Shown: positions 1 to 9,532, numbered from the stretch's first letter. The stretch is 64,000 bases of DNA from Sphingobacterium corticibacter (GCF_003076635.1 NZ_QDKG01000003.1:186001-250000); one strand, 5' to 3'. Notes: generated from the letters alone by a model not told the origin. Numbers and translations: made by a program.

Positions 1-2
1 AA

Positions 3-737
3 TTGATTGTTGTGGCTTATCATATTCCATTATTTCTGAATGATAAGTCTTCTACACATTTCCGCTCGGAAGATCGTCAGCGTTTTATGGATCTTTTAGC
101 ACCATTTCCAAATACACTGTCACTTTCTGCACACACGCATTTTCAAACTCAGGTATATTTCCAAAAAGAGGATGGTTGGAAGCGGGAAAAACCACATCAT
201 GAGTACAACGTAGGTACGACCTCGGGCGATTGGTATTCTGGAGAAATGAATGAGCAAGGTGTGCCGGTTTCTACGATGCGAGATGGTACACCAAAAGGAT
301 ACGTTACGCTGACGATTGACAACAACAAGTACGCCTTTGATTATAAGGTAGCGGGTAAACCAGCAACCTATCAGATTGCACTAACAGGAACAGAGAAGGT
401 CGCAGAGGAATTTGTAAGGAGTCATGCTTTGTTCGCTAATTTCTTTGTAGGTCAAGAAACAGATAAGGTAGAATACAGGGTGGATGGCGGCAAATGGAAA
501 GATATGGAGTATGTACAAGAAGCGGATCCAGATTACGCCTTTAAAACACTATCGTACGATCAAGCGAAAGAAGTTATGAAATCAGGTAAAAGACCTTCCA
601 ATGCTGTACCATCAACTCACTTATGGAAAGTGAGGTATCCTAAATTAGCCGTAGGCAAGCATGAGATTGAAGTACGTGCGACCGATATGTTTGGTAAAGA
701 ACATCGCGCAACCAAAACAATTGAAGTAATGCCATAA
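3..737 (+). CDS. Calcineurin-like metallophosphoesterase, C-terminal part (cut by window edge)
   Basis: The reading frame is open from the first bases of the window, so the start and N-terminal half lie outside. What remains begins inside the metallophosphatase core. A 'HIPLF' stretch and 'LSAHTHFQ' (the GHxH-type metal-binding histidines, here SAHTH, about residue 43) are visible. They are followed by a beta-rich C-terminal domain of the kind found in Bacteroidota secreted calcineurin-like phosphoesterases (MetallophosC type), with 'GTTSGDWYSGE' near residue 72. Such proteins are usually periplasmic or lipoproteins and hydrolyse phosphomonoesters or diesters; the substrate here is unknown. 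The gene ends in TAA and is followed by a 12-bp perfect hairpin shared with the convergent gene downstream. The fragment is clear; the exact substrate is not. Confidence 0.85.
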   Translation: MIVVAYHIPLFLNDKSSTHFRSEDRQRFMDLLAPFPNTLSLSAHTHFQTQVYFQKEDGWKREKPHHEYNVGTTSGDWYSGEMNEQGVPVSTMRDGTPKGYVTLTIDNNKYAFDYKVAGKPATYQIALTGTEKVAEEFVRSHALFANFFVGQETDKVEYRVDGGKWKDMEYVQEADPDYAFKTLSYDQAKEVMKSGKRPSNAVPSTHLWKVRYPKLAVGKHEIEVRATDMFGKEHRATKTIEVMP

Positions 738-766
738 ACAGGCTTATTACTTATTGCATTAACGTA

Positions 767-808
767 TATAACTCCACGTATCTAGCTTGCATAGTGCGTG
801 GAGTTATA
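767..808. terminator. Bidirectional hairpin terminator between convergent genes
   Basis: A 12-bp perfect inverted repeat (767-778 TATAACTCCACG against 797-808) separated by 18 nt lies between the phosphoesterase and the convergent GIY-YIG-like gene. Its right part overlaps the last codons of the minus-strand gene. Position and symmetry suggest termination for both directions; a clean U-tract is lacking, so efficiency is uncertain. Confidence 0.55.
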
Positions 809-1102
809 CATAGATACCACCGGCTTTGTCACTGGGTGCAAATTCAACCAGTTTGGATTTTGCCGTCTTACCAAGCGTTCGCGCTGCATACGAGTATAAG
901 TTTGTAGCTCTTTTAATCGATCGACTGCACCACTTTCCGTCGCGTACGTTTCCTCATACACGATTCTCGACAAATTCGTCGTTAGGTTCATCTGCGTTTG
1001 CTGTGCCACACTGATATGATGCAAAACATCCAAAAGATTATTCGTCATAAGCACTTCTAAATATCTTCTGTTGCTATCGGTAAGGATGACTATCTTATAC
1101 AT
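782..1102 (-). CDS. GIY-YIG-like small protein, probably catalytically degenerate
   Basis: The product has 106 residues. The pattern 'MYKIVILTDSNRRYLEVLMTNNL', then 'RIVYEETYATESGAVDRLKELQTYTRMQRERLVRRQNPNW', follows the layout of small GIY-YIG/UPF0213 proteins: first strand, second strand with the x-G-x-T-N-N-L turn, then 'LVYxExF', 'A..RExxLK', 'K..LI...NPxW'. The GIY triad reads KIV, the YIG triad reads YLE, and the usual catalytic Arg and Glu context is altered. It is therefore more likely a nucleic-acid-binding relative than an active nuclease. The gene is divergent from the XRE/S24 regulator at 1220 and shares its 117-bp intergenic region, which suggests joint control. The last codons lie inside a hairpin. 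The family call is by motif only. Confidence 0.6.
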   Translation of the reverse strand: MYKIVILTDSNRRYLEVLMTNNLLDVLHHISVAQQTQMNLTTNLSRIVYEETYATESGAVDRLKELQTYTRMQRERLVRRQNPNWLNLHPVTKPVVSMYNSTHYAS

Positions 1103-1154
1103 ATTGCTATTTTGTTTGTCAATTGGCAGACTCCAATTTGGTAGTCTATCATAT

Positions 1155-1187
1155 TATTACTAATTTTATTGGCACAATATTACTAAT
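1155..1187. promoter_or_regulatory. Tandem TATTACTAAT direct repeats, candidate operators
   Basis: The 10-mer TATTACTAAT occurs at 1155-1164 and again at 1178-1187, start-to-start 23 bp (about two helical turns), between the divergent GIY-YIG-like gene and the XRE/S24 regulator. Repeats of this kind in front of an HTH repressor gene are commonly its own operators. The binding is inferred. Confidence 0.45.
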
Positions 1188-1219
1188 AAATTTAGTCTTT
1201 CAAAAATTTACTAAAAAAA

Positions 1220-1993
1220 ATGTCAAACATATCTACCAATCTCAAATACCTACGCAAGAAGAAAGGTCTTACTCAACAGCAGTTTGCAGATGCGCTAGCC
1301 ATTAAAAGAGCTTCTGTAGGAGCTTATGAAGAGGATCGCGCAGAACCAAAATATGATCTGCTAAAAAAAATAGCAGACTTCTTTGAGCTGACGATGGATG
1401 AGTTGATTGATCAAGTCATTGATGAGCATTGGAAACCTACTGCTCGCGGCAATGCAGCCAACTTGCGTGTCCTGAGCATCACGGTAGATCAACATGATAA
1501 TGAGAATATAGAATTGGTACCCGTCAAAGCAAGCGCAGGCTATATGAATGGCTATGGTGATCCAGAGTATGTGCGCGAATTACCACGCTTCTCTTTACCA
1601 ATGTTCAATCAAGGTACGTATCGCGCTTTTGAGATCAAAGGAGATTCGATGTTGCCCTTGCCAACAGGTAGTATTATTATCGCCGAATACGTGGAAAATT
1701 GGACGGATGTCAAAGTAGGACAGACCTACGTAATCGTTTCTAAATCGGATGGCATTGTGTACAAACGGATCGGTCAAAAATTTAAAGAAGAAAAGGGATT
1801 GCGATTGGTATCTGACAACAAATCGTATGAACCTTACTGGGTAGAATCTGCCGATGTATTGGAAGTATGGAAAGCAAAGGCATTTATTAGTACAGAATTA
1901 CCAGAGCCTAATCCAGAGCCTTCGTTAGAAGCACTGAGTTCTATGATGGCGCAAATGCAGAAAACGATCAATGCTGTAGCCGATAAGAAATAG
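1220..1993 (+). CDS. XRE-family regulator with S24/LexA-like peptidase domain
   Basis: The product has 257 residues. Residues 5-60 form a Cro/C1-type helix-turn-helix ('LRKKKGLTQQQFADALAIKRASVGAYEE'). Residues 100-220 form an S24 (LexA/UmuD/CI) fold: 'GDSMLPLPTG' carries the nucleophile Ser143, and 'GIVYKRI' carries the general-base Lys182. An Ala106-Gly107 pair in 'KASAGY' sits where LexA-type proteins are cut. It is therefore likely a DNA-damage or stress-responsive repressor that can cleave itself. No SOS effector gene (umuC, imuB, dinB) lies nearby. The ATG at 1220 is chosen because the HTH starts at once; no Shine-Dalgarno site is seen. The last ~25 residues are acidic/proline-rich with a short helix. 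Direct repeats upstream are probable operators. Confidence 0.88.
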   Translation: MSNISTNLKYLRKKKGLTQQQFADALAIKRASVGAYEEDRAEPKYDLLKKIADFFELTMDELIDQVIDEHWKPTARGNAANLRVLSITVDQHDNENIELVPVKASAGYMNGYGDPEYVRELPRFSLPMFNQGTYRAFEIKGDSMLPLPTGSIIIAEYVENWTDVKVGQTYVIVSKSDGIVYKRIGQKFKEEKGLRLVSDNKSYEPYWVESADVLEVWKAKAFISTELPEPNPEPSLEALSSMMAQMQKTINAVADKK

Positions 1994-2316
1994 TTTTAGA
2001 TACCCAAAAAGGCGTTTGTCAAAGTATCTGCGTATTCCAGCACCTGGAGCGAAATGGTTTGTAAGAAGTGGTACATAATATCGGGATTGAGTTAATAATT
2101 CGATGTATTATCAGCAATAATAGGAGTACCTATCACGATGTGGTAGGTATTTTAGGTTAATGAGCTTTGCCTATCGGCGAATGGCTATTATTATTCGGCT
2201 AAAAATCCTAACGTTGAATCGATTGAATTTTGCAAAATGAATCGATTCAGATAGTGTCATTTTTACAAATAAGTCGTAATTTAAAGCAGTAATTCGAAAA
2301 ATTGTACTGCGATAAG
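1994..2316 (+). other. Intergenic region before the glycogen block
   Basis: These 323 bp lie between the S24 regulator and the GH31 gene. No ORF or repeat is convincing. The only clear element is the terminator hairpin at 2127-2153; the AT-rich stretch after it must hold the GH31 promoter, but no TAnnTTTG box is evident. Confidence 0.5.
2127..2153 (+). terminator. Rho-independent terminator
   Basis: TACCTATCAC (2127-2136), loop GAT, then GTGGTAGGTA (2140-2149) gives a 10-bp stem with one G-U pair followed directly by TTTT. It ends the transcript of the S24 regulator about 130 nt past its stop. Confidence 0.7.
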
Positions 2317-4782
2317 ATGACAGATATGACGCCCAAAGACGATAAGTTAGAACAGACAAATGCCAATACAAGCCCGGCAGAACTGCAAGAAGAGATACAT
2401 CACGTTAACAATCCGGTATTAGAACTTCCGACTATTGAAAAGAAATACCTTGGTAAAGTCACCGGATTTGTGAAAGAAGGCTCGTCCTTTTATTTTACCG
2501 ATGGCAAAGCCAAAGTCGAAATCAAGCTTTTTTCGGACGAGATCATTCGGGTGCGTTTAGCGCCAGAAGGTGTTTTTTTAGCCGATTTCTCCTATGCAAC
2601 GGTGAACGTATCGAACGGTCCGACATCCTACACAATGGAGGAACGTGAGGATAGTTATCAAATTACTACCGCTCGGACTGCCTGTATCATTCGTAAAGCT
2701 GATTTTCATATCTCTTTTGCCGATACCGAAGGCAAGGTCGTGAATCAAGATGCGAAAGCCATGCATTGGGAAGAAAACTCGGACTTTGGTGGCTATTACG
2801 TGTACTGCACCAAGTCTGCTCCGCAGGACGAAGTGTTTTTTGGATTAGGAGATAAAGCTTCCAATCTCAACCTGCGCGGTCACCGTGTCAAGAACTGGAA
2901 TTCGGATACCTATTCTTACGCATTCAACCAAGATCCACTTTATAAAACCATTCCTTTTTACCTTGGCGTTACCGAAGGTCAATCGTATGGTATTTTCTTC
3001 GACAATACTTTTAAGACTTATTTTGATTTTGCTGCCGAACAAGCAGACCAGACCAGTTTCTGGTCGGAAGGTGGCGAACTACAATATTACTATATACAAG
3101 GACCGCAAATGATTGATGTCGTGCGTCGATATCATCAACTAACCGGTACCCATTATTTGCCGCCGTTATGGGCGATCGGCTATCATCAATGTCGCTGGAG
3201 TTATTATCCAGAAAAAATGGTGCGTGATGTCACTACCGAGTTTCGCAAACGGCAGATTCCTTGTGACGCCATTTATCTGGACATAGATTATATGGATGGT
3301 TATCGCTGTTTTACATGGAATGCCAAATATTTTCCCGATCCGCGTAAGATGATCGCTGATCTCGCCGCCGACGGTTTCAAAACGGTGGTTATGATTGACC
3401 CCGGTATTAAAGTCGACGAGAATTATTGGGTTTTCCAAGAAGGCCAAGCCAACAACTATTTCTGCCGTCGGGGTGATGATTATTTCATGGAAGGATTTGT
3501 ATGGCCAGGCCGCTGTCAGTTTCCAGATTACACCAATCCCGAAGTGCGCGAGTGGTGGGGCGGCTTGTACAAAGGTCTAGTAGAAGATGGTGTCGCCGGT
3601 TTCTGGAATGATATGAATGAGCCTGCCGTCTTTGGCCGTGGCACATTTCCAGACGATGTACGCCATCACTATGATGGCTATCGCGGATCGCACCGCAAAG
3701 CACATAATATCTATGGTATGCAAATGGTTCGCGCCACGTATGATGGGCTGAAAAAGCTTTATCGCGACAAAAGGCCATTCACGATTACTCGTGCTGCGTA
3801 TTCTGGTGTGCAGCGCTATTCTTCGGTGTGGACGGGCGATAATATAGCCACTTGGGAGCACTTACGCATTGGATTGCTGCAGCTACAGCGACTTTCTGTA
3901 TCCGGTCTTTCGTTTTGTGGTACGGATATCGGCGGATTCACAGGAAATCCAGATGGTGAATTATACACACGATGGATGCAGTTTGGTGTATTCTCCCCAT
4001 TTATGCGCGTGCACTCCGCAGGTGACACACGCGATCGCGAGCCATGGAGTTTCGGACCAGAATGGGAAGCCATCTGTAAGAAATTCATTGAACTAAGATA
4101 CCAGCTTTTACCTTATATATACACCGCTTTCTGGCAGCAACACAAATATGGCGACCCAATTTTGCGACCTATTGCCATGCTAGAACAGCACATTCCACAA
4201 AACTTACGACGAGAGGAAGAATTCGCCTTCGGCGATCATATTATAGTTTCTCCTGTGCTCAATCCGGGTCAGAGCAGCAAAACCGTGTATCTACCAGAAG
4301 GTGATTGGTATTATTACTTCGACGATACGGCTTACACTGGTGGTCAGGAGCATCAGGTGGCAACACCTTTAGATGAAATGCCCATCTTCGTACGCGGAGG
4401 AAGCATAATTCCCGAATACCCAATTATGCAATATACCTCTGAAACAAAGATTCCGGTGTTGACTCTTCGTCTGTTCTATGCAGAAGGTCGATTTAACTCA
4501 TATCTATATGATGATCAAGGAGAAACATTCGGCTACGAGAACAAAGAGTACTCCTGGAAACACTTTATAGTAGAAGGAACATCTGACTCCCTAAAAGTTT
4601 CACAATTAGCCGAAGGGCACTACACCTCGTATCATTCGCAGTATAAGATTTACTTAATAGGTCTTTCTGTAGAAGTGTTGGAAATGAAAGTGGATGGCGT
4701 TTTGACGTCCGTAGAGAAAGACGAGCGAGGCAGCTATATCGTAGTGGATCCTGCATTTAAGAAAATAGTTTATCAGGCGTAG
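2317..4782 (+). CDS. GH31 alpha-glucosidase
   Basis: This glycoside hydrolase family 31 enzyme probably releases glucose from alpha-1,4/1,6-glucans or malto-oligosaccharides. From the ATG at 2317 the product has 821 residues. An upstream in-frame TTG at 2302 adds five residues and is less likely. An N-terminal beta-sandwich (about 45-260) is followed by the (beta/alpha)8 barrel. 'FWNDMNEPAVF' gives the nucleophile Asp432, and 'GTDIGGF' gives the acid/base Asp537. 'RVHSAGDTRDREPW' is the usual substrate-binding loop. C-terminal beta-sandwich domains follow from about 640. No signal peptide is seen, so it is probably cytoplasmic. It stands 100 bp upstream of glgB, with a weak hairpin (CATTCC 4794-4799 / GGAATG 4818-4823) between, which places it in glycogen turnover. 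Exact bond specificity cannot be read from the sequence. Confidence 0.92.
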   Translation: MTDMTPKDDKLEQTNANTSPAELQEEIHHVNNPVLELPTIEKKYLGKVTGFVKEGSSFYFTDGKAKVEIKLFSDEIIRVRLAPEGVFLADFSYATVNVSNGPTSYTMEEREDSYQITTARTACIIRKADFHISFADTEGKVVNQDAKAMHWEENSDFGGYYVYCTKSAPQDEVFFGLGDKASNLNLRGHRVKNWNSDTYSYAFNQDPLYKTIPFYLGVTEGQSYGIFFDNTFKTYFDFAAEQADQTSFWSEGGELQYYYIQGPQMIDVVRRYHQLTGTHYLPPLWAIGYHQCRWSYYPEKMVRDVTTEFRKRQIPCDAIYLDIDYMDGYRCFTWNAKYFPDPRKMIADLAADGFKTVVMIDPGIKVDENYWVFQEGQANNYFCRRGDDYFMEGFVWPGRCQFPDYTNPEVREWWGGLYKGLVEDGVAGFWNDMNEPAVFGRGTFPDDVRHHYDGYRGSHRKAHNIYGMQMVRATYDGLKKLYRDKRPFTITRAAYSGVQRYSSVWTGDNIATWEHLRIGLLQLQRLSVSGLSFCGTDIGGFTGNPDGELYTRWMQFGVFSPFMRVHSAGDTRDREPWSFGPEWEAICKKFIELRYQLLPYIYTAFWQQHKYGDPILRPIAMLEQHIPQNLRREEEFAFGDHIIVSPVLNPGQSSKTVYLPEGDWYYYFDDTAYTGGQEHQVATPLDEMPIFVRGGSIIPEYPIMQYTSETKIPVLTLRLFYAEGRFNSYLYDDQGETFGYENKEYSWKHFIVEGTSDSLKVSQLAEGHYTSYHSQYKIYLIGLSVEVLEMKVDGVLTSVEKDERGSYIVVDPAFKKIVYQA

Positions 4783-4882
4783 AACAAACGTTTCATTCCG
4801 ATGTTGATTATCATGTTGGAATGTAGTAAAAAGGCATCCTACGAGAGTATATTTTTAAGCACAAGACGATAAAATTCAAAAT

Positions 4883-6823
4883 ATGGGAGAGCCTGTGGTG
4901 GCATTTAGTTTGTTCACCGACTACGACATTATGTTGTTCCGTTCCGGAAAACACTATAAATTATACGAAAAACTGGGTTCACGCACCGCTCAAGTCGATG
5001 GCGTCCACGGTGTATATTTTGCGGTGTGGGCACCCAACGCTAATTATGTTTCCATCATTGGAGATTTCAACGGCTGGAATTCGGCATCGCACCCGTTGAA
5101 AGTACGCTGGGACGAAAGCGGCATTTGGGAAGGTTTTATCCCTACATTAGAAAACGGTACTGCCTACAAATACCATATTGGGACGTCCAGTGGTGAGCAG
5201 CTGGAAAAAGCCGATCCATTCGCGATCCGCACGGAAGTACCGCCGCGCACCGCTTCCATAGTGGATACCACTTGGTACACCTGGGAAGACAACGATTGGA
5301 TGGGAAAACGCCAAGCACACAATGCTTTGGATAAGCCCATTTCTGTATACGAGATGCATTTAGGCTCCTGGATGCGTGATGCTAATGAACCAGATCGATT
5401 TTTGAATTATCGAGAAATTGCCGCTCGTTTGGTACCTTATATTCAAGAAATGGGTTTCACCCACGTAGAATTTATGCCCGTGATGGAGCATCCGTATTAT
5501 CCGTCTTGGGGCTATCAGATTACAGGTTATTTTGCCTGTTCATCCCGCTATGGAAGTCCACAAGACTTTATGCACCTGATCGAAGCATTGCACCAAGCAG
5601 ATATCGGCGTCATATTAGATTGGGTGCCTTCACATTTTCCAGGTGATGCGCACGGTTTATACAAATTCGACGGTACACACTTATTTGAGCATGCTGATCC
5701 AAAGAAAGGATATCATCCCGATTGGAAATCCTATATCTTCAACTATGGTCGCAATGAAATCAAATCCTTCTTAATTAGCAATGCGTTATTCTGGCTGGAT
5801 CTATATCATGTGGACGGATTGCGTGTCGATGCCGTCGCATCAATGCTATACCTTGATTATTCGCGCAACTATGGTGAATGGGAAACCAATGAATTTGGTG
5901 GAAACGAGAATCTAGAAGCCGTCGCATTTCTAAAAGAATTTAACGAAGCGGTATACACCCATTTTCCCGATGTACAAACCATTGCCGAAGAATCCACTTC
6001 TTGGGCTGGCGTTAGTCGGCCAACCTATCAAGGTGGATTGGGTTTTGGCATGAAATGGATGATGGGCTGGATGCATGATACCTTGAGTTATTTCAAAGAA
6101 GATCCTATCAATCGTAAATACGCACACGATAAGATGACTTTTGCGACAGTATATGGTTTTCATGAGAACTTTATGTTGCCATTTTCGCATGATGAGGTCG
6201 TGTATGGTAAAAAGTCGATGTTATACAAAATGCCCGGTGATGATTGGCAACGCGTGGCCAATCTACGGACTTTGTACTTGTACATGTTTACATTTCTGGG
6301 AACGAAGTTACTTTTCATGGGCGGAGAATTCGGACAAACAGCCGAGTGGAATGTGGATCAATCGTTGGATTGGCATTTACTGGAGTACGCGCCACACCAA
6401 GGTGTCAAAAAGCTAGTGGCTTCACTCAATGCACTCTATAAATCAGAACCCGCATTATACGAAAAAGCATTTAGCCCCGAAGGATTTGAATGGATAGAGA
6501 TGGGCGACCGAGATCAAGGCGTATTTGTTTATCTCCGTAAAGGGCATGATCGGGAGAATGATTTAGTTGTTGTCTTGAATCTAACACCCGTGGTGAGATC
6601 ACAATTCCGTATCGGCGTTCCTCAAGAAGGTATTTGGCAACCTATTTTTAACTCAGACGAGCACGATTATTACGGTAGTGGCATCAGCGCAACAGCATCA
6701 AAATCCGAGAAAATTCATTGGATGCATCGCGATCATTCAATCGCGATAGATTTACCACCATTGGCTGGTGTGGTATATAAGCAAAAGCAGACGAAAACTA
6801 AAAAAGTTAAGCGCATAAACTAA
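4883..6823 (+). CDS. glgB: 1,4-alpha-glucan branching enzyme
   Basis: This enzyme transfers alpha-1,4 segments to alpha-1,6 branch points in glycogen synthesis. The product has 646 residues, a normal length for the shorter GlgB type. An N-terminal CBM48 ('YFAVWAPNANYVSIIGDFNGWN', about residues 45-66) precedes the GH13 barrel. 'GLRVDAVASM' carries the nucleophile Asp316, 'AEEST' carries the acid Glu370, and 'FSHDEVVYGK' carries the third catalytic Asp region. A C-terminal all-beta domain ends in a basic tail. The start ATG 4883 gives the 'FTDYDIMLFRSGKHYKLYEKLGS' opening typical of Bacteroidota GlgB. glgA begins one base after the stop, so translation is probably coupled. Confidence 0.96.
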   Translation: MGEPVVAFSLFTDYDIMLFRSGKHYKLYEKLGSRTAQVDGVHGVYFAVWAPNANYVSIIGDFNGWNSASHPLKVRWDESGIWEGFIPTLENGTAYKYHIGTSSGEQLEKADPFAIRTEVPPRTASIVDTTWYTWEDNDWMGKRQAHNALDKPISVYEMHLGSWMRDANEPDRFLNYREIAARLVPYIQEMGFTHVEFMPVMEHPYYPSWGYQITGYFACSSRYGSPQDFMHLIEALHQADIGVILDWVPSHFPGDAHGLYKFDGTHLFEHADPKKGYHPDWKSYIFNYGRNEIKSFLISNALFWLDLYHVDGLRVDAVASMLYLDYSRNYGEWETNEFGGNENLEAVAFLKEFNEAVYTHFPDVQTIAEESTSWAGVSRPTYQGGLGFGMKWMMGWMHDTLSYFKEDPINRKYAHDKMTFATVYGFHENFMLPFSHDEVVYGKKSMLYKMPGDDWQRVANLRTLYLYMFTFLGTKLLFMGGEFGQTAEWNVDQSLDWHLLEYAPHQGVKKLVASLNALYKSEPALYEKAFSPEGFEWIEMGDRDQGVFVYLRKGHDRENDLVVVLNLTPVVRSQFRIGVPQEGIWQPIFNSDEHDYYGSGISATASKSEKIHWMHRDHSIAIDLPPLAGVVYKQKQTKTKKVKRIN

Positions 6824-6824
6824 G

Positions 6825-8258
6825 ATGATGAAAGTTATCCATTTGAGTGTAGAATGTTATCCTGTGGCAAAAGTGGGAGGATTAGCGGATGTGGTTGGCG
6901 CACTTCCTAAGTACCAACGTACGATGGGCATCGACGCATCTGTCGTCATGCCTTGGTACGATCGACCATTTCTACAAAATCAAGAAACAATCTCTATTGC
7001 TACAGGTAACATTAAGCAAGGTGACGAGCTATTTGATTACGAAGTACTAAAAGAGAAAAATGAAAGTTTGGGGTTTCCGCTGTATTTCATACGGATACCG
7101 GGCAAATTAGATCGTCCAGAAGTATACTGCTACCCAGATGAAGCCGAGCAGTGGATAGCATTTCAACATGCTTTTTTAGATTTTCTGAATAAGCAAGAAG
7201 CGCTTCCAGATGTGGTACATTGTCACGATCATCACGTGGGATTGACGCCTTTTCTGATGCAACATGGTTTAGCGTTTCGCGAACGCTTGGCAGCCATTAC
7301 CACGATATTCACGGTACACAACGGTCAATATCAAGGCTGGATCGATTGGAATAAAAGTCCATTGCTACCAGCGTACGATGATTGGAAATGGGGTTTGCTT
7401 GAGTGGAATGAAGTCATTAATCCGATGGCAGCTGCCATTAAATGTTGCGCGGCATACAACACGGTATCCGAAGGATATTTACAAGAGCTCTTTGAAGAGG
7501 CCAATGGTTTGCAAGACCTATTTAAAATGGAATCGGGCAAGGCCGAAGGTATTGTGAATGGTATTGACGAAACGGTTTGGAATCCAGAAACAGACAGTAG
7601 TTTAGATAAAAACTATGGAGTTAGCACGGTACGATCGGGCAAAAATGCGAATAAGAAATGGTTGGGTAAAGCCTACGGGGTTGATTTTGCGAAGCCGCTT
7701 ATCGTATTTATCGGTCGATTTGCTTTTGAAAAGGGCGCCGACTTACTTCCGGTGATCATAGATGAAATTTTTGCAAACACTGATGAGGATTTTGGTGTAT
7801 TTATATTAGGATCTGGCGATGAGGAAATTAGCGCACAGCTGGAAGCACGGAAATCGCGGTATGAAGGTAGGTTGGCTACATTCTTCGGCTATAATGAGGA
7901 GTTGGCTCACCGAGTGTATGCTGCGGCGGATCTTTTGCTGATGCCATCGCGCGTGGAACCTTGCGGACTAAATCAGCTTTACGCGATGAAATACGGTACG
8001 ATACCGATTGTGCGCAATACAGGTGGTCTTCGCGATACCGTGATGGACGTAGCTACAGAAGGAGGATACGGATTTGTCTTTGATGAAGCGAATCCAACTG
8101 ATGCAGCCAACTGCGTCGTCCGTGCGTTAGATATCCTTCAAGACAAGAAAAAGTTGGATCAGATCCGCAAAAAAATCATGAAGTTAAATTACTCTTGGGA
8201 GCAATCTGCCTTGAAGTACGAAAAATTATACAACCGTTTTGTTGAAGAGAAGTTATGA
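6825..8258 (+). CDS. glgA: Glycogen synthase (ADP-glucose type, GT5)
   Basis: This enzyme adds glucose from ADP-glucose to the non-reducing ends of glycogen. The product has 477 residues. The N-terminal GT5 domain shows 'KVGGLADVVGALPK' (residues 17-30, the KxGGL ADP-glucose loop) and 'HCHDHHVGL' near 130. 'VHNGQYQG' and 'GIVNGIDETVWNP' mark the hinge. The C-terminal GT-B domain has 'FIGRFAFEKGADLL' and 'MPSRVEPCGLNQLYAMKYG' (the E-x7-E-like region). The start is ATG ATG at 6825, one base after glgB. The end overlaps glgC by 4 bp (ATGA), so this is the middle gene of a tight glgBAC operon. Confidence 0.95.
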   Translation: MMKVIHLSVECYPVAKVGGLADVVGALPKYQRTMGIDASVVMPWYDRPFLQNQETISIATGNIKQGDELFDYEVLKEKNESLGFPLYFIRIPGKLDRPEVYCYPDEAEQWIAFQHAFLDFLNKQEALPDVVHCHDHHVGLTPFLMQHGLAFRERLAAITTIFTVHNGQYQGWIDWNKSPLLPAYDDWKWGLLEWNEVINPMAAAIKCCAAYNTVSEGYLQELFEEANGLQDLFKMESGKAEGIVNGIDETVWNPETDSSLDKNYGVSTVRSGKNANKKWLGKAYGVDFAKPLIVFIGRFAFEKGADLLPVIIDEIFANTDEDFGVFILGSGDEEISAQLEARKSRYEGRLATFFGYNEELAHRVYAAADLLLMPSRVEPCGLNQLYAMKYGTIPIVRNTGGLRDTVMDVATEGGYGFVFDEANPTDAANCVVRALDILQDKKKLDQIRKKIMKLNYSWEQSALKYEKLYNRFVEEKL

Positions 8259-9523
8259 TACATAAAGTAGTTTCCATTGTGCTAGGTGGCGGTCGTGGTA
8301 CACGCCTATATCCATTGACAGATCAGCGATCTAAGCCCGCAGTTCCGATTGCCGGTAAGTATCGTTTAGTCGATATTCCCATTTCTAATTGCTTGAGCTC
8401 AGGATTCAATAAGATTTTTGTATTGACGCAGTACAACTCGGCATCGCTTAACAAGCATATCAAGAACACGTTTAACTTCAGCGTATTCAGTACCGGTTTT
8501 GTTGATATTCTTGCAGCAGAGCAGACGAATGAAGGGGATCGTTGGTACGAAGGAACAGCAGATGCCGTACGACGTACACAAAAAAATCTGATCGGAATCG
8601 ATTACGATTACATTCTCGTGCTGTCGGGTGATCAACTATACCAAATGGATTATTCCAAATTGATCGACTTTCACGTCGAGTCTGAAGCAGAAGTAACCTT
8701 AGCTACCATTCCAGTCACGGCCAATGATGCAACAGGCTTTGGTATTTTGAAAGCCAATGAGAAAAATGAAATTGAATCTTTCATCGAAAAACCATCAACC
8801 GATCTGTTGGTTGACTGGGCTTCCGATGTTCCGGAGCATTTGGAGAATGAAGGGCGTAAGTACCTTGCTTCTATGGGTATATATGTTTTCTCAAAAGGCG
8901 TGCTGAAACAATTGCTGGAAGAAAATCCGGGGATGGATTTTGGGAAGCACATCATTCCAGATGCGATCGGAGTGAATCGGGTGATGAGCTATCAGTTCGA
9001 AGATTACTGGACGGATATTGGTACGATCAGCTCATTTTTCGAGGCGAACATTGGATTGACAGATGATATCCCGAAATTCAATTTATTTGATAATCCGGTA
9101 TTCACACGTGCACGTATGTTGCCGCCTTCCAAATTTGGTGGCACAACCGTAGACAACAGTATCGTGGCCGATGGTTGTATTGTACATGCGGACAAAATAA
9201 GCCGATCAGTGATTGGTATTCGTTCACGCATTGGTATTGGTACGGTAATCCGCACCACGTATATGATGGGAGCAGATTATTATGAAAAGCTCGACGATTT
9301 GATTGAGCTATACCACACCCAAGAACCACCTCCGATTGGGGTTGGCGAACGCTGTTATATTGAGAATGCGATCTTGGATAAGAATTGCCGCATTGGCAAT
9401 GATGTCCGCATCAAAGGTGGTGGAAAACTGCAAGATGGGGATTTTGAGAAATATTCCATCGTAGATGGCATCGTGATCATCAAAAAAGGTGTTATTATCG
9501 AAAATGGTTTTACGATAGGATAG
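8255..9523 (+). CDS. glgC: Glucose-1-phosphate adenylyltransferase (ADP-glucose pyrophosphorylase)
   Basis: This enzyme makes ADP-glucose from ATP and glucose-1-phosphate, the committed step of bacterial glycogen synthesis. The product has 422 residues. The nucleotidyltransferase motif 'GGGRGTRLYPLTDQRSKPAVPIAGKYRLVDI' lies at residues 11-41. 'SGDQLYQMDY' is the metal/ATP site near 128, and 'FIEKP' and 'SMGIYVF' follow. A C-terminal left-handed beta-helix (from about 295, 'VDNSIVADGCIVHADKISRSVIGIRSRIGIG') is the regulatory part. The start overlaps the glgA stop. The gene is followed by a strong bidirectional terminator, so it closes the operon. Confidence 0.96.
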   Translation: MIHKVVSIVLGGGRGTRLYPLTDQRSKPAVPIAGKYRLVDIPISNCLSSGFNKIFVLTQYNSASLNKHIKNTFNFSVFSTGFVDILAAEQTNEGDRWYEGTADAVRRTQKNLIGIDYDYILVLSGDQLYQMDYSKLIDFHVESEAEVTLATIPVTANDATGFGILKANEKNEIESFIEKPSTDLLVDWASDVPEHLENEGRKYLASMGIYVFSKGVLKQLLEENPGMDFGKHIIPDAIGVNRVMSYQFEDYWTDIGTISSFFEANIGLTDDIPKFNLFDNPVFTRARMLPPSKFGGTTVDNSIVADGCIVHADKISRSVIGIRSRIGIGTVIRTTYMMGADYYEKLDDLIELYHTQEPPPIGVGERCYIENAILDKNCRIGNDVRIKGGGKLQDGDFEKYSIVDGIVIIKKGVIIENGFTIG

Positions 9524-9532
9524 ATGTCGTAG

